Positions 38,610-48,130 of a stretch of DNA of 64,000 nt are shown piece after piece. Source of the stretch: Methylorubrum thiocyanatum (GTDB lineage: Bacteria > Pseudomonadota > Alphaproteobacteria > Rhizobiales > Beijerinckiaceae); NCBI GenBank assembly GCA_014138645.1, contig JACJIB010000003.1, forward strand, positions 62,001 through 126,000, in the 5' to 3' direction. The notes under the pieces were generated by a model that saw only the letters and a list, made by a program, of their open reading frames with translations, was not told the DNA's origin and ran no database searches. Every line of letters begins with the position of its first letter. The stretch's first letter is position 1. The position numbers were made by a program, and so were the translations under genes.

Positions 38610-39359
38610 CTATTTCGCCAGGGCGTAGATGTTGATGTCGAGCTTGTCGTCGGCACCCTCGCCGAGATCTGTCACGTATTCTTCGAGGAAGCGGTCCTGA
38701 ACCCCGATTTCCTTGGCGTCGAGATAGGCGATCAGCGTCTCGTAGGTGCCGTCGATTTCCTCGTAGGTACCGCTGTGCTTGAACCGCAGCGCCTTGCCGC
38801 TCGGACTTGAGCCGAACGTCACGCCGTCGCTCTCGCTGCCCTGCGCGGGCGCGGCCTCGATCGGAATCATCGCCTCGTACTGGAAGCCGTCATCCTCGGT
38901 CTTGGTGAAGAGCGCGATCGGTCGGCCCGCCGGCTTGAGGTTCTGCTTCGCCAGCGCGTCTCCGATCGTCTTGAACGCCTTCCGCAGGTTCGCCCGCGCC
39001 TCGTCCCACTTGGTCGCGCCCGAGAGGATCGCCACGGGCTTGGCCGGCAGCGTCACTTCGTCGACGTCGTTGGGCTCGCCCGGCGTCGTCACCAGGGTCG
39101 GCAGGGTCGAGGGCGGCGGCGTGGCCGATCGCGCCGCGCCGGACTGCGCCGGGCGCGGGATCGGCACCTGCTGCGGCGCGGGTGCAGCCGGATCGGGGCC
39201 CGATTTCGACGTGTCCGGCACGGTCGTCGTCGGCAGCGGGTTCGTCTCGGCGGGGGAGGGGGCGTTGGTGGGCGGCGGCGCACCCTGGGCGAAGGCCGCA
39301 TTGGAGAGGAGCGGGGCGAGAGCGAACAGGCCCGCGGCGAGGGAGGCGAGACGGGTCAA
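38610..39359 (-). CDS. exported protein with GyrI-like effector-binding domain
   Basis: I take the TTG at 39359 as start, because it opens a proper signal peptide ([20 protein letters not shown], cut after AFA) with GGAG upstream; the frame open to 39572 would overlap dapF and bury the signal. This gives 249 residues: signal peptide, a Pro/Ala/Thr-rich linker (about 25-85), then a domain of about 150 residues ending [20 protein letters not shown] and [10 protein letters not shown]. That pattern is the GyrI-like/AraC effector-binding (SOUL-like) fold. A periplasmic small-molecule binder is likely; the ligand is unknown. Confidence 0.7.
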   Translation of the reverse strand: MTRLASLAAGLFALAPLLSNAAFAQGAPPPTNAPSPAETNPLPTTTVPDTSKSGPDPAAPAPQQVPIPRPAQSGAARSATPPPSTLPTLVTTPGEPNDVDEVTLPAKPVAILSGATKWDEARANLRKAFKTIGDALAKQNLKPAGRPIALFTKTEDDGFQYEAMIPIEAAPAQGSESDGVTFGSSPSGKALRFKHSGTYEEIDGTYETLIAYLDAKEIGVQDRFLEEYVTDLGEGADDKLDINIYALAK

Positions 39360-39533
39360 GGTGGCGTGGCTCCGATTGGCCGATCCGGACAGGGTAGGGG
39401 TGAATTGCGCCCCGCGCGAGACCGTTGCGGCGCGACGTTGCAGTCTCCGGCTCCCGACTCGCGGGCGGCCCGCTTTTGCCATATACGCCGCGCCAACCCC
39501 CACATCCTTGCTGACAAGCTCGTCAGAGGTCCG

Positions 39534-40424
39534 ATGAGCCCGCTCGCCAATCGCCGCTTCCTGAAGATGCACGGTGCCGGCAACGCCATCGTCGTGCTCG
39601 ACCTACGGGGCACTTCGATCCGCGTCGCCTCGGCGGAGGCCCGTGCCATCGCCGCCGACGCGCATTCACGCTTCGATCAGCTCATGGTCGTGCACGATCC
39701 CGTCACGCCCGGCACCGACGCCTTCATGCGCATCTACAACACCGACGGCTCGGAATCCGGCGCCTGCGGTAACGGCACACGCTGCGTCGGCTACGCCCTG
39801 CTCGACGACCCGGCCATGGCGCGACCGGCCGAGAACGGCTGCCTGACGCTGGAAACCAAGGCCGGTCTGGTGGCGGTGAAGCGCGTCACCGATCGTTCCT
39901 TCACCGTCGATATGGGCCAGCCGCGGCTGCGCTGGGACGAGATCCCCCTGGCTGAGCCGTTTCCCGATACCCGCCGCATCGAGCTGCAGGTCGGGCCGAT
40001 CGACGATCCGATCCTGCACTCCCCCGCCGCCGTCAGCATGGGCAACCCGCACGCGATCTTCTTCGTCGAGCGCGATCCCGACACGTTCGACCTCGGCCGG
40101 ATCGGGCCGCTGCTCGAAGCGCATCCGATCTTCCCGGAGCGGGCCAACATCTCCATCGCCCAGGTGACGAGCCGCGACACGATCAAGCTGCGCGTCTGGG
40201 AACGCGGCGCCGGGCTGACGCTCGCCTGCGGCACCGCCGCTTGCGCCACGGTGGTGGCGGCCGCGCGCCTGCGCATGATCGGCCGGGCCGCCCGCGTAAC
40301 CTTGCCCGGCGGCGAACTCTCGATCGAGTGGCGCGCCGACGACCATGTGCTGATGACGGGCCCCGTCTTCCTTGAAGGCGAGGGCAGCTTCTCTCCCGAC
40401 CTCTTCGCCGGGCTCGACGGGTGA
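39534..40424 (+). CDS. dapF: diaminopimelate epimerase
   Basis: Converts LL- to meso-diaminopimelate for lysine and peptidoglycan. The start is ATG 39534 ([20 protein letters not shown]), where the family homology begins; 296 residues. The two catalytic cysteines lie in [18 protein letters not shown] and [25 protein letters not shown] and the substrate-binding LKMHGAGNA are also present. The length is usual for proteobacterial DapF. The stop of dapF overlaps the GTG of mtaB by four bases (GTGA), coupling the two genes. Confidence 0.95.
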   Translation: MSPLANRRFLKMHGAGNAIVVLDLRGTSIRVASAEARAIAADAHSRFDQLMVVHDPVTPGTDAFMRIYNTDGSESGACGNGTRCVGYALLDDPAMARPAENGCLTLETKAGLVAVKRVTDRSFTVDMGQPRLRWDEIPLAEPFPDTRRIELQVGPIDDPILHSPAAVSMGNPHAIFFVERDPDTFDLGRIGPLLEAHPIFPERANISIAQVTSRDTIKLRVWERGAGLTLACGTAACATVVAAARLRMIGRAARVTLPGGELSIEWRADDHVLMTGPVFLEGEGSFSPDLFAGLDG

Positions 40425-41653
40425 GCGTCGAGACGCTCACCTTCGGCTGCCGGCTCAACACCGTCGAGTCGGAGGTCGTGCGCGGCCATGCCGAAGCCGG
40501 CGCCGGGGGCCGCGACCTCGTGGTCGTCAACACCTGCGCCGTCACCGCGGAGGCCGGGCGACAGGCCCGCAAGGCGATCCGCCGGCTCGCTCGCGAGCGG
40601 CCGGGCGCCGAGATTGTCGTGACCGGCTGCGGCGCCGAGGTCGAGCGCGCGCATTATGCCGACATGCCCGAGGTGGCCCGCCTCGTCGGCAACGCGGCGA
40701 AGCTCCGGCCCGAGAGCTGGCGCAGCGGCGCCGTCCCTCCGCCGGAGGACATCATGGCGGTGCGAACCGCCGAGCCGACCCGCATCCTCGGCATGAACGG
40801 GCATACCCGCGCCTTCGTGCCGGTGCAGAACGGCTGCGACCATCGCTGCACCTTCTGTGTCATTCCGTTCGGCCGCGGCCATTCCCGCTCGGTGCCCGTC
40901 GCCGAGGCGGTGGCGCAGGTGCGCCGCATCGTCGAGCATGGCGGCCGCGAGGTGGTGCTCACCGGGGTCGATCTCACCGCCTACGGTCGCGACCTCGCAT
41001 CGGACCTCAGTCTCGGGCGCCTCGTGCGGACGATCCTGTCGGAGGTGCCGGATCTCGCGCGGCTTCGTCTGTCCTCCATCGATTCCGTGGAGGCCGATCC
41101 TGAGCTGATCGCCGCCTTCGCCGAGGAGCCGCGGCTGATGCCGCACGTGCATCTCTCGCTCCAGGCAGGGGACGATCTGATCCTCAAGCGGATGAAGCGG
41201 CGCCACGCCCGCGCCGATGCGATCCGCCTCTGTCGGACACTGCGGGATCTGCGCCCCGGCCTCGTTTTCGGCGCCGACCTGATCGCCGGATTCCCGACCG
41301 AGACGGAGGCGCAGTTCGCCCGCTCCCTCGACCTCGTCGAGGAGTGCGAACTGACGCATCTACACGTCTTCCCCTACTCGCCGCGCCCTGGCACGCCCGC
41401 CGCACGGATGCCGGCGGTGCCGGGCGACGTGGTCCGCGCCCGCGCCGCGCGGTTGCGCGCGGCTGGGGCGGCGGCGCTGGCCCGCCATCTCGACGGCGAG
41501 GTCGGCACGCGCCGGCGGGTGCTGACCGAGCGCGGTGATACGGGCCGGACGGAAGCGTTCTCGCTGGTGCGGTTCGCGGAGCCGGTGCCGCCGGGCGAAA
41601 TCCGCGAGGTCACCGTGAGCGGGCATGACGGGCAGGCACTTCTCGCGGCGTGA
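40421..41653 (+). CDS. mtaB: tRNA t6A37 methylthiotransferase MtaB
   Basis: Radical SAM enzyme that adds the methylthio group to t6A at position 37 of certain tRNAs. 410 residues from GTG 40421. The N-terminal MTTase domain ([15 protein letters not shown] and its three-cysteine set, including [20 protein letters not shown] and VTGCGAEVE) binds the second cluster. The radical SAM motif is [15 protein letters not shown] (about 143-157). [18 protein letters not shown] then leads to a shortened C-terminal TRAM-like tail ([17 protein letters not shown]). Dependent on dapF for translation coupling, a layout common in Alphaproteobacteria. Confidence 0.92.
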   Translation: MSVETLTFGCRLNTVESEVVRGHAEAGAGGRDLVVVNTCAVTAEAGRQARKAIRRLARERPGAEIVVTGCGAEVERAHYADMPEVARLVGNAAKLRPESWRSGAVPPPEDIMAVRTAEPTRILGMNGHTRAFVPVQNGCDHRCTFCVIPFGRGHSRSVPVAEAVAQVRRIVEHGGREVVLTGVDLTAYGRDLASDLSLGRLVRTILSEVPDLARLRLSSIDSVEADPELIAAFAEEPRLMPHVHLSLQAGDDLILKRMKRRHARADAIRLCRTLRDLRPGLVFGADLIAGFPTETEAQFARSLDLVEECELTHLHVFPYSPRPGTPAARMPAVPGDVVRARAARLRAAGAAALARHLDGEVGTRRRVLTERGDTGRTEAFSLVRFAEPVPPGEIREVTVSGHDGQALLAA

Positions 41654-41697
41654 GCGAGATCTCGCGACAATTTCGCTTGTGCCGGGAGGGCTGTCCT

Positions 41698-42447
41698 TCA
41701 GGTCGCCGAGGGACGGGTGAGGGCAGGCGCTTCGGCGACGGCCGCCATCCCGCAGGCCTCCAGTCCCGCCCGCATATGCGTCGGGGCGGGCGCCTCGACC
41801 CGGATCGCGTCCCGCTTCGGATAGAGCGGCAGGCTCAAGGCCCGTGCATGCAGCTGCAGCCCCGGCCCGGCCCGCCCGGCACTGCCATAGATCGCGTCGC
41901 CGCGGATCGGCCAGCCCATCGCCGCGCAGTGGACGCGCAGCTGATGCGTCCGGCCTGTGACCGGCTTCAGTTCGAGCCAGGACAGGCCATCCGCCCGCCC
42001 GAGCACGCGGTAGAGCGTGAGCGAAGGGGCTCCGGCCGGGTCCGTCTTCATCCACCAGCTGCGCGGATCGTCCGAGCGCTTGGCCAGCGGCAGGTCGATG
42101 CGGCCCTCCGCCTCGTCGGGGCCGCCCTCGACGAGCGCCCAATAGGTCTTGTCGGCCTTGCCGTCGGCGAACAGGCGGTTCAAACGCGCGAGTGCCTTGG
42201 CGTGGCGGCCCAGCACGAGACAGCCCGAGGTGTCGCGGTCGAGCCGGTGCGCGGCCTCCGGCCGGCGCGGCAGGCCGAAGCGCAGGGCGTCGAGATGGTC
42301 GGTCAGCGTCGGCCCGCCCTTCGGTCCGGGATGCACCGGCAAACCCGCCGGCTTGTCGATGACGAGCATCAGGGCATCGCGGTAGAGGATGGGAAGACCT
42401 ATGTCCGGTCCGACGGTGCGATCCGGCACTGAAACACGCGGGTTCAT
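41698..42447 (-). CDS. RluA-family pseudouridine synthase
   Basis: Pseudouridylates rRNA or tRNA. 249 residues from ATG 42447. The catalytic HRLDRDTSGCLVLGRH (about 66-81) carries the active Asp. The downstream LELKPVTGRTHQLRVHCAAM and WPIRGDAIYGS motifs are complete. There is no N-terminal S4 domain, so it belongs to the short RluA/TruC/YqcB-like group rather than RluC/RluD. The target uridine cannot be told. The frame stays open far upstream to 44217, but that stretch overlaps ftsY and is not coding. Confidence 0.9.
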   Translation of the reverse strand: MNPRVSVPDRTVGPDIGLPILYRDALMLVIDKPAGLPVHPGPKGGPTLTDHLDALRFGLPRRPEAAHRLDRDTSGCLVLGRHAKALARLNRLFADGKADKTYWALVEGGPDEAEGRIDLPLAKRSDDPRSWWMKTDPAGAPSLTLYRVLGRADGLSWLELKPVTGRTHQLRVHCAAMGWPIRGDAIYGSAGRAGPGLQLHARALSLPLYPKRDAIRVEAPAPTHMRAGLEACGMAAVAEAPALTRPSAT

Positions 42448-42504
42448 GCTCCACGGGCTAGAATGCCGGATCGTCGCGGGCAAGGCTTGAGCTAAGGAAC
42501 GAGG

Positions 42505-43986
42505 ATGAGCGACGACGAGAAGCCCGGCTGGTTCGGACGCCTGTTCGGGCGGAAGGGCGCGCCGGAGGCCAAGCCTGCCGAGCCGACCCCCGCTGACCAG
42601 ACTGCGCCCGAGGACCCGCCGGCGCCGGAGCCGTTCGCGTCGGAAGCGGTGACGCCGGATCCGCTGTCGCCGGCCTCCGAATCCGAGGGCCAGCCGGATT
42701 TCGCCACGGCCGCCGACGACGTGTCCCACGTGCCGCCGCCGGTCAGCGAGCCCGCACCGGACGATCCGGACAAGAATCAGATCCCTGACGAGCTGGAGGG
42801 TGCCGACCTTCAGCCCGAGCCGCAGCCGCCGTCGGGCGAGGCGCCGCAGCCGGACGAGACGCCGGACGGGAGCGCGACCCTGGCCGTGACCGCCGAACCG
42901 GTGGAAAAGCGGAACTGGTGGTCGCGCCTGACCGGCAGCGAGACGGAGGTCGCCGCGCTCGCGACCGAAGCGGAACCGCCCGCGGAAACCGACATCCAGC
43001 CCGTCGATGCCGCCGCCGCGCTCGCGAGCGACGCGATCGCGGGTGCCGTGGAGGGCACGGAGAAGCAGGGCTGGTGGTCGCGGCTCACGGCGGGCATGCG
43101 GCGCACATCGTCGGCCCTGTCGGATCGGGTGACGGGCCTGTTCACGAAGCGCAAGCTCGACGCCACCACCCTGGAGGATCTCGAGGACGCGCTGATCCAA
43201 GCCGATTTCGGTGTCGAGACGGCGATGCGGATGTCGGAGGCGGTCGGCAAGGGCCGCTATGAGAAGGGCATCTCGCCCGACGAGGTGCGCGCCATCCTCG
43301 CCACCGAGATCGAGCGCGCACTGGAGCCGGTGGCGACGCCGATCGCGATCGATTCGGCCAAGAAGCCCTACGTGATCCTGACGGTCGGCGTGAACGGCGC
43401 CGGCAAGACGACGACGATCGGCAAGCTTTCGTTGAAGTTCAAGGCGGAGGGCCGCAGCGTCATGCTGGCGGCGGGCGACACGTTCCGCGCGGCGGCGATC
43501 GAGCAATTGCGGGTCTGGGGCGAGCGCACCGGCACGCCGGTCATCAGCCGCGCGCAAGGATCGGACGCGGCGGGGCTCGCCTTCGACGCTTTCAAGGAGG
43601 CGCGGGAGAACGGCACCGACGTGCTGCTGATCGACACCGCCGGCCGCCTGCAGAACAAGGCTGGGTTGATGGCGGAGCTGGAAAAGATCGTCCGCGTCAT
43701 CCGCAAGCTCGACCCGGAGGCGCCCCATGCCACCCTGCTCGTGCTCGACGCCACCGTCGGTCAGAACGCCCTGAGCCAAGTCGAGCTGTTCTCGCAGGCC
43801 GCCCCCGTCTCCGGCCTCGTGATGACGAAGCTCGACGGGACCGCGCGCGGCGGTATTCTGGTGGCACTCGCCGCGAAGTTCGGTCTGCCCGTGCATTTCA
43901 TCGGCGTCGGCGAGGGCGTGGAAGACCTGGAGCCGTTCGCCGCGCGGGATTTCGCCCGGGCGATCACCGGCCTTCCCAAGGAGTAG
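42505..43986 (+). CDS. ftsY: signal recognition particle receptor FtsY
   Basis: Membrane-docking GTPase for SRP-ribosome complexes. 493 residues: an acidic Pro/Glu-rich A domain (about 1-190) with two short membrane-targeting stretches (KPGWFGRLFGR, RNWWSRLTGS, and again QGWWSRLTAG), then the N domain (about 200-275, DALIQADFGVETAMRMSEAV) and the G domain (about 285-490): GVNGAGKTTTIGKLS, LAAGDTFRAAAIEQL, LLIDTAGRLQNK, MTKLDGTARGG, IGVGEGVEDLEPF. The acidic A domain is typical for the group. Followed after 39 bases by a septation protein A-like gene. Confidence 0.96.
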   Translation: MSDDEKPGWFGRLFGRKGAPEAKPAEPTPADQTAPEDPPAPEPFASEAVTPDPLSPASESEGQPDFATAADDVSHVPPPVSEPAPDDPDKNQIPDELEGADLQPEPQPPSGEAPQPDETPDGSATLAVTAEPVEKRNWWSRLTGSETEVAALATEAEPPAETDIQPVDAAAALASDAIAGAVEGTEKQGWWSRLTAGMRRTSSALSDRVTGLFTKRKLDATTLEDLEDALIQADFGVETAMRMSEAVGKGRYEKGISPDEVRAILATEIERALEPVATPIAIDSAKKPYVILTVGVNGAGKTTTIGKLSLKFKAEGRSVMLAAGDTFRAAAIEQLRVWGERTGTPVISRAQGSDAAGLAFDAFKEARENGTDVLLIDTAGRLQNKAGLMAELEKIVRVIRKLDPEAPHATLLVLDATVGQNALSQVELFSQAAPVSGLVMTKLDGTARGGILVALAAKFGLPVHFIGVGEGVEDLEPFAARDFARAITGLPKE

Positions 43987-44025
43987 CCGATTGCCCGTCC
44001 CTTCGAGCATCGTGAGAGTCCCAGC

Positions 44026-44646
44026 ATGAAGGTCGAGAGCGTCCCGCCGCGCCGGCATCTGCCGCCGCTCCTCAAGCTGGCGCTGGAAGTCGGCCCGCTC
44101 ACGGTCTTTTTCCTCGGCAACGCCTATGCCGAGCGCTTCGGCGTGGCGGCGGAGAGCAAGCTGTTCGTAGCCACCGGCGTGTTCATCGTCGCCACGATGA
44201 TCGCGCTTGCCGTGCATTTCGCCCTGCTGAGGCGCCTGCCGATCATGCCGCTCGTGTCGGGCGTCGTCGTGCTGGTGTTCGGCGGCCTAACGCTGGCGCT
44301 TCAGGACAAGACCTTCATCATGATGAAGCCGACCATCGTGAACACGCTGTTCGGTCTCGTCCTGCTCGGCGGGCTTGCCTTCAACAAGTCGCTGCTTTCG
44401 GTGGTGCTCGACAGCATGTTCGCGCTCACCGACGAGGGCTGGCGCAAGCTCACCTTCCGCTGGGGCCTGTTCTTCCTGGCGCTCGCCGTCCTCAACGAGG
44501 TCGTCTGGCGTACGCAGACCGAAGATTTCTGGGTGAACTTCAAGGTGTTCGGCATCATGCCGCTCACCATCGCCTTCGCGCTCGCCCAGACGCCGCTGCT
44601 GCTTCGCCACGAGCGCAAGGACGAGGCCGGCGCGAAGATCGGCTGA
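44026..44646 (+). CDS. septation protein A family (YciB/IspA) membrane protein
   Basis: 206 residues with five or six hydrophobic segments. The family start [20 protein letters not shown] is present, then [42 protein letters not shown] and LFNKSLL-type motifs. Related YciB proteins take part in septation and cell envelope synthesis; an exact role is not established here. It lies 39 bases after ftsY, probably in one transcript. The gene ends nine bases before the palindromic intergenic repeat. Confidence 0.88.
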   Translation: MKVESVPPRRHLPPLLKLALEVGPLTVFFLGNAYAERFGVAAESKLFVATGVFIVATMIALAVHFALLRRLPIMPLVSGVVVLVFGGLTLALQDKTFIMMKPTIVNTLFGLVLLGGLAFNKSLLSVVLDSMFALTDEGWRKLTFRWGLFFLALAVLNEVVWRTQTEDFWVNFKVFGIMPLTIAFALAQTPLLLRHERKDEAGAKIG

Positions 44647-44654
44647 CCGGCCCG

Positions 44655-44758
44655 AGCGCATCGCACTGGATATCGGATCCAGCACGATGCGCTCGGCATC
44701 TGTTTTCGCATCATCTTTTTCCGAAAGCCGGAAACCACCTTTCGGGATGATGCTTTAG
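44655..44758 (-). repeat. 104-bp palindromic intergenic repeat, copy A
   Basis: Its reverse complement aligns without gaps to 63789-63892, with about 14 mismatches by eye (about 87%). It contains an imperfect stem GCATCGCACTGGAT/ATCCAGCACGATGC and a second hairpin around CCGAAAGCCGG...TTTCGG. It lies between convergent genes and includes the crtC stop codon. It may also work as a bidirectional terminator. Confidence 0.8.
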
Positions 44759-45615
44759 CCGATCCGCCGCGGCATCCGGAACGGCAGCATCAGCCGCACG
44801 AGCGGATTGCGGAACCGGCTGAGCGACAGGCTCTCGTGCACAGGCTGCACCGCCTCGCCGTCCAGCGTCGAGGCGAGCAGCGAACGGGCGTAGAACGGCG
44901 TGTCCTCGAAGGTGCGCACCACCTGCGCCCGCCCGTCGTCGCTGCGCGTCGTCCGCGGCATGCGCCACAGGCCGGTCGGCGGCAGGCCGGCGGCGAGCGG
45001 CGGGCGCATCTCGCGGCGCGTGCCGTCGGCGTCGAAGCGCAGCGTCAGGTTCTGCCCGCTGCCGTCGGTGCGACGCACGTCGTAGAGGATGGCCGAGCCG
45101 CGCTGGAGCGGCGCCCGGCACCACGTCCAATCCGTGAACGCATCCTCCAGGGCGCCGTCGCCGTCGTTGGTGTCGTGATAGCCGCTGCCGCGCCACGACA
45201 TCGCGGGCGCGGAGAAATCCGCCTCGACCTCGCAATCCGGCGCCATCGGCCACCAGCGGTGCAGGCCGTGCGCGTCGAGGGTGAAGGGCTGCGCCGTCAG
45301 CGCCCGCGGTCGTACCCGCACCGTGCCGCGCACCGCCTGCGGGATCGGCGCACTGCGCTCATCCAGGCGGATGGTGAGCACGCTTCCGTCCCATTCGAGC
45401 GAGGACGGGCCGAGGCTGAAGCTCGCCGCGTCCCGCGCAAGCGCGCGGGCGCTGCGCTCGGTCATGGCGAAGCGGTTGGCGCGCTCGCCGTAGAGCACGA
45501 CGTTGACGGCGCAATGGGCGAACGGATCGCGCTTGGCGTCCCAGGCGTAGTAGGGCGAGAACACGCTGCCGATGAAGGCGATGATGGTGAGCCCCTGGCG
45601 CCCGTCCGCGCTCAC
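44755..45615 (-). CDS. crtC: hydroxyneurosporene/acyclic carotenoid 1,2-hydratase CrtC
   Basis: Adds water to acyclic carotenoids in spheroidene/spirilloxanthin synthesis. Start taken at GTG 45615, whose GTGA overlaps the crtD stop; this gives 286 residues, close to Rhodobacter CrtC. The body is recognised by IIAFIGSVFSPYYAWDAKRD, HCAVNVVLYG, WDGSVLTIRL, MAPDCEVEADFSAPAMSWRG and the YHDTNDGDGALEDAF block. The conserved strand GGYVWWYVDAV lies directly upstream in frame, inside the crtD overlap. No ATG, GTG or TTG appears there until TTG 45813, so the true start is open (see findings). Third-pathway neighbour: crtD and crtE-crtF. Confidence 0.85.
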   Translation of the reverse strand: MSADGRQGLTIIAFIGSVFSPYYAWDAKRDPFAHCAVNVVLYGERANRFAMTERSARALARDAASFSLGPSSLEWDGSVLTIRLDERSAPIPQAVRGTVRVRPRALTAQPFTLDAHGLHRWWPMAPDCEVEADFSAPAMSWRGSGYHDTNDGDGALEDAFTDWTWCRAPLQRGSAILYDVRRTDGSGQNLTLRFDADGTRREMRPPLAAGLPPTGLWRMPRTTRSDDGRAQVVRTFEDTPFYARSLLASTLDGEAVQPVHESLSLSRFRNPLVRLMLPFRMPRRIG

Positions 45616-47150
45616 CGCATCGACGTACCACCAGACATAGCCGCCTTGTGCGACCGCGCCGTCGAATCGAGGTCCGCGCGCAGTGCCGCCGCCGCGAGCC
45701 GGCCCGATTGCGCCGCCATCGGCACCCCCGGCCCCGGATGCACGCTCCCCCCCGCGAGGTAGAGGCCCGGCACCCGCGTCCGGGCCCCCGGCCGCTTGAA
45801 GGTTGCCGTCCAACCGTGCGAGGCCCGGCCGTAGAGGGCGCCCCCCGTCCCCGGAAACAGTCCCGCGAAGCCGTCCGGCGTCGTGATCGTCGCTCGCTCC
45901 GTCGGCTCCAGGGTCAGGCCGCAGTCCGAGAGCTTGCGAAAAATGTTCGTCTCGCATGCGGCGATCTCCCGAGGAGTGAGGGGACGTTCCCCGCCATCGG
46001 CCGGGGCGTTGACGAGGAGCAGCAGGCGTTCCGGCCCGCCCGGCGCAGTGTCGCTGTCGCCGTCCCGGTCCTGTGCGCAGACGTAGACGGTCGGGTCCGG
46101 CGGCAGGCGGCGTCCGCGCAGGATCGCGTCGAACTCTGACCGGTAGTCGGCGGAGAAGAACACGCTGTGATGGGCGAGGCCGAAGCCCTGCGCCCGTGCC
46201 GTCATGCAGAAGGTCACCGCCGAGAGCGAGCGCTCGCGCGGCGGGATCCGGTCTCCAGCGGGGATCACGTCGGCGCCGAGCAGGCCTGTGCCGAGGGCCG
46301 AGACGTCCGCGTTGGCGATCACCGCGTCGGCGGCGATGCGCTCGCCGTCCGCGAGTTCGACCCCGGCCACGCGGTGTCCGTCAGTCAGGATCTGCGCCAC
46401 ATGCGCGCCGGTGCGAATCCGGGCACCGCGGCGCTTCGCCAGATCGGCGACGGCGCCGGCCAGTCGGCTCAATCCCCCCTCGACGGTCCAGACACCCGCC
46501 TGCTCGACATGAGCGACCAGCATCAGCGTGGCCGGCGCCTCGAACGGCGAGGCTCCGCAATAGGTGGCGTAGCGCCCGAACAGCTGACGCAGGCGCGGAT
46601 CGCGAAAATACTCGCCGAGCGCCGACCACAGCGTCGCGAAGGGCTGGATGCGCCAGAGGCTGCCGATCCCCGCAAGGCCGACGCGCTGGGCGAGATCGAC
46701 CGGGCTCGGCCGGTCGGCGCGGATGAAGGGTCCCTCCAACGTGCGGTAGACCTCCGCCGCGCGGGCGCAGAAGCGGCGATAGCCCTCCGCCTCGCGCGCG
46801 CCCGCGAAGGCGGCGATGGCATCTGCCGAGGCCGTGACGTCGGCGAACAGGTCGAGGCGTTCGCGTCCGCTCCAGGCATGCCGGGCGAGAATCGAAGTGG
46901 GCCGCAACCCGATTTCCGCCTCCAGGCTGGTGCCGGCTTCCTCGAACAGTTCGTCGAACACCCACCGCATGGTGAAGACGGTTGGGCCGGCCTCGATCGC
47001 GGACCCGCCAACCGGCACCGAGCGCATTTTGCCGCCGACCCGGTCCGCACGCTCCAACACCGTCACATCGAGGCCGGCGGCCGCGAGGATCAGCGCAGCG
47101 GCGAGCCCACCGATGCCAGCGCCGATCACGATGACGCGCTTGTCCGTCAC
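45612..47150 (-). CDS. crtD: carotenoid 3,4-desaturase (CrtD, CrtI-type)
   Basis: FAD-dependent phytoene-desaturase-type enzyme, 512 residues. The dinucleotide motif VIVIGAGIGGLAAALILAAA lies at about 5-24, with LERADRVGGKMRS after it. RIRTGAHVAQILTDG, the ADAVIANADVSALG block and the C-terminal GLYLAGGSVHPGPGVPMAAQ (second FAD motif) are all intact. Placement with crtC and divergent from crtE-crtF favours CrtD (1-hydroxy- or methoxyneurosporene 3,4-desaturation) over CrtI, which shares the fold. Its 5' end faces a CrtJ/PpsR-type box. Confidence 0.9.
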   Translation of the reverse strand: MTDKRVIVIGAGIGGLAAALILAAAGLDVTVLERADRVGGKMRSVPVGGSAIEAGPTVFTMRWVFDELFEEAGTSLEAEIGLRPTSILARHAWSGRERLDLFADVTASADAIAAFAGAREAEGYRRFCARAAEVYRTLEGPFIRADRPSPVDLAQRVGLAGIGSLWRIQPFATLWSALGEYFRDPRLRQLFGRYATYCGASPFEAPATLMLVAHVEQAGVWTVEGGLSRLAGAVADLAKRRGARIRTGAHVAQILTDGHRVAGVELADGERIAADAVIANADVSALGTGLLGADVIPAGDRIPPRERSLSAVTFCMTARAQGFGLAHHSVFFSADYRSEFDAILRGRRLPPDPTVYVCAQDRDGDSDTAPGGPERLLLLVNAPADGGERPLTPREIAACETNIFRKLSDCGLTLEPTERATITTPDGFAGLFPGTGGALYGRASHGWTATFKRPGARTRVPGLYLAGGSVHPGPGVPMAAQSGRLAAAALRADLDSTARSHKAAMSGGTSMR

Positions 47151-47200
47151 AGCTCGCTCGCTTTTCCCACCGTATCAGCGTTGATCCGCAGCGCCATCAG

Positions 47201-47218
47201 TGTCAATCATAGTTGACA
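47201..47218. promoter_or_regulatory. CrtJ/PpsR-type box between crtD and crtE
   Basis: TGTCAATCATAGTTGACA fits TGT-N12-ACA exactly and is nearly a full palindrome. TTGACA at 47213-47218 could be the -35 of the crtE promoter; repressor binding would cover it. A weaker TGA-N12-ACA match follows at 47214-47231. Confidence 0.7.
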
Positions 47219-47256
47219 CATGAGTAAGACAACATGAATTGACGCGGGAGAGCGCC

Positions 47257-48123
47257 ATGGATGTCGGCAGGCGGATCGAGACGGTTCTCGATGGGGCAGT
47301 CGCGCATGCGGAGGCGCCGGGCGCACCGCCGCGGCTCGCCGAGGCGATCCGCTATGCCGTCTTTCCCGGCGGGCACCGCATCCGTCCCCGCCTCTGCGTT
47401 GCCGTGGCGCTGGCTTGTGGCGACGACGACCCCGCCGCGTCCGATGCCGCCGCCGGGGCGATCGAGCTGCTGCACTGCGCCTCCCTGGTCCACGATGACC
47501 TTCCCTGCTTCGACGATGCGGCGACGCGCCGCCAGAAGCCTTCGGTCCACGCCGCCTTCGGCGTGCCGCTCGCGGTGCTGACCGGGGATGCGCTGATCGT
47601 CGCCGCTTTCGAGACGCTGGCGCGGGGCGCGGCCCGATCGCCCGCTCGGCTGGCCGCTCTCGTCGGATTGGTCGCTCGTGCCGTCGGCTCCCCGTCGGGC
47701 ATCGTTGCCGGGCAGGCCTGGGAATCCGAGCCGCATGTCGATCTCGTCGAGTATCAGCAGGCCAAGACCGGCGCGTTGTTTGCCGCCGCCACCGTCGCGG
47801 GCGCGGCCGCGGCGGGAGCGCCGCCCCTGCCTTGGCGTCTGCTCGGCGAGTGCCTCGGCGAGGCCTACCAAGTCGCCGACGACCTGCGCGACGTCGCCTG
47901 CCGCCAGGAAGAGATCGGTAAGCCCGCCGGCCGCGACGCCACCCTCGGGCGCCCGAACGCCGCCGCTCTGCTCGGGATGGGGGGCGCCCTCGACCGGCTC
48001 AAGCGGCTGACGGAAGAGGCGATCGAGGTGATCCCGCCGTGTCCCGGGCAGGCCAGGATCCGCGCCGAGATCGAGGCGCAGACGCGTCTGTTCCTGCCGG
48101 CCTCCCTGCGTCAGCCGGCCTGA
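47257..48123 (+). CDS. crtE: geranylgeranyl diphosphate synthase
   Basis: Makes GGPP for carotenoids and the phytyl tail of bacteriochlorophyll. 288 residues from ATG 47257, placed after GGGAGAGCGCC. The first Asp-rich motif is in SLVHDDLPCFDDAATRR (about 80-96), the second in YQVADDLRDVACRQEE (about 205-220). The length is typical of proteobacterial CrtE. It opens the plus-strand photosynthesis operon, seven bases before crtF, and sits next to the TGT-N12-ACA box shared with crtD. Confidence 0.93.
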   Translation: MDVGRRIETVLDGAVAHAEAPGAPPRLAEAIRYAVFPGGHRIRPRLCVAVALACGDDDPAASDAAAGAIELLHCASLVHDDLPCFDDAATRRQKPSVHAAFGVPLAVLTGDALIVAAFETLARGAARSPARLAALVGLVARAVGSPSGIVAGQAWESEPHVDLVEYQQAKTGALFAAATVAGAAAAGAPPLPWRLLGECLGEAYQVADDLRDVACRQEEIGKPAGRDATLGRPNAAALLGMGGALDRLKRLTEEAIEVIPPCPGQARIRAEIEAQTRLFLPASLRQPA

Positions 48124-48130
48124 GCCCGCC

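Noticed and set aside
42448..44217. N-terminal extension of the RluA-type synthase through the ftsY locus
   Set aside because: It overlaps ftsY entirely; family homology starts only at ATG 42447.
45615..45957. CrtC start at ATG 45957
   Set aside because: The added 114 residues are mostly a frame-shifted reading of the crtD C-terminus with no family match, except for the last strand near GGYVWWYVDAV.
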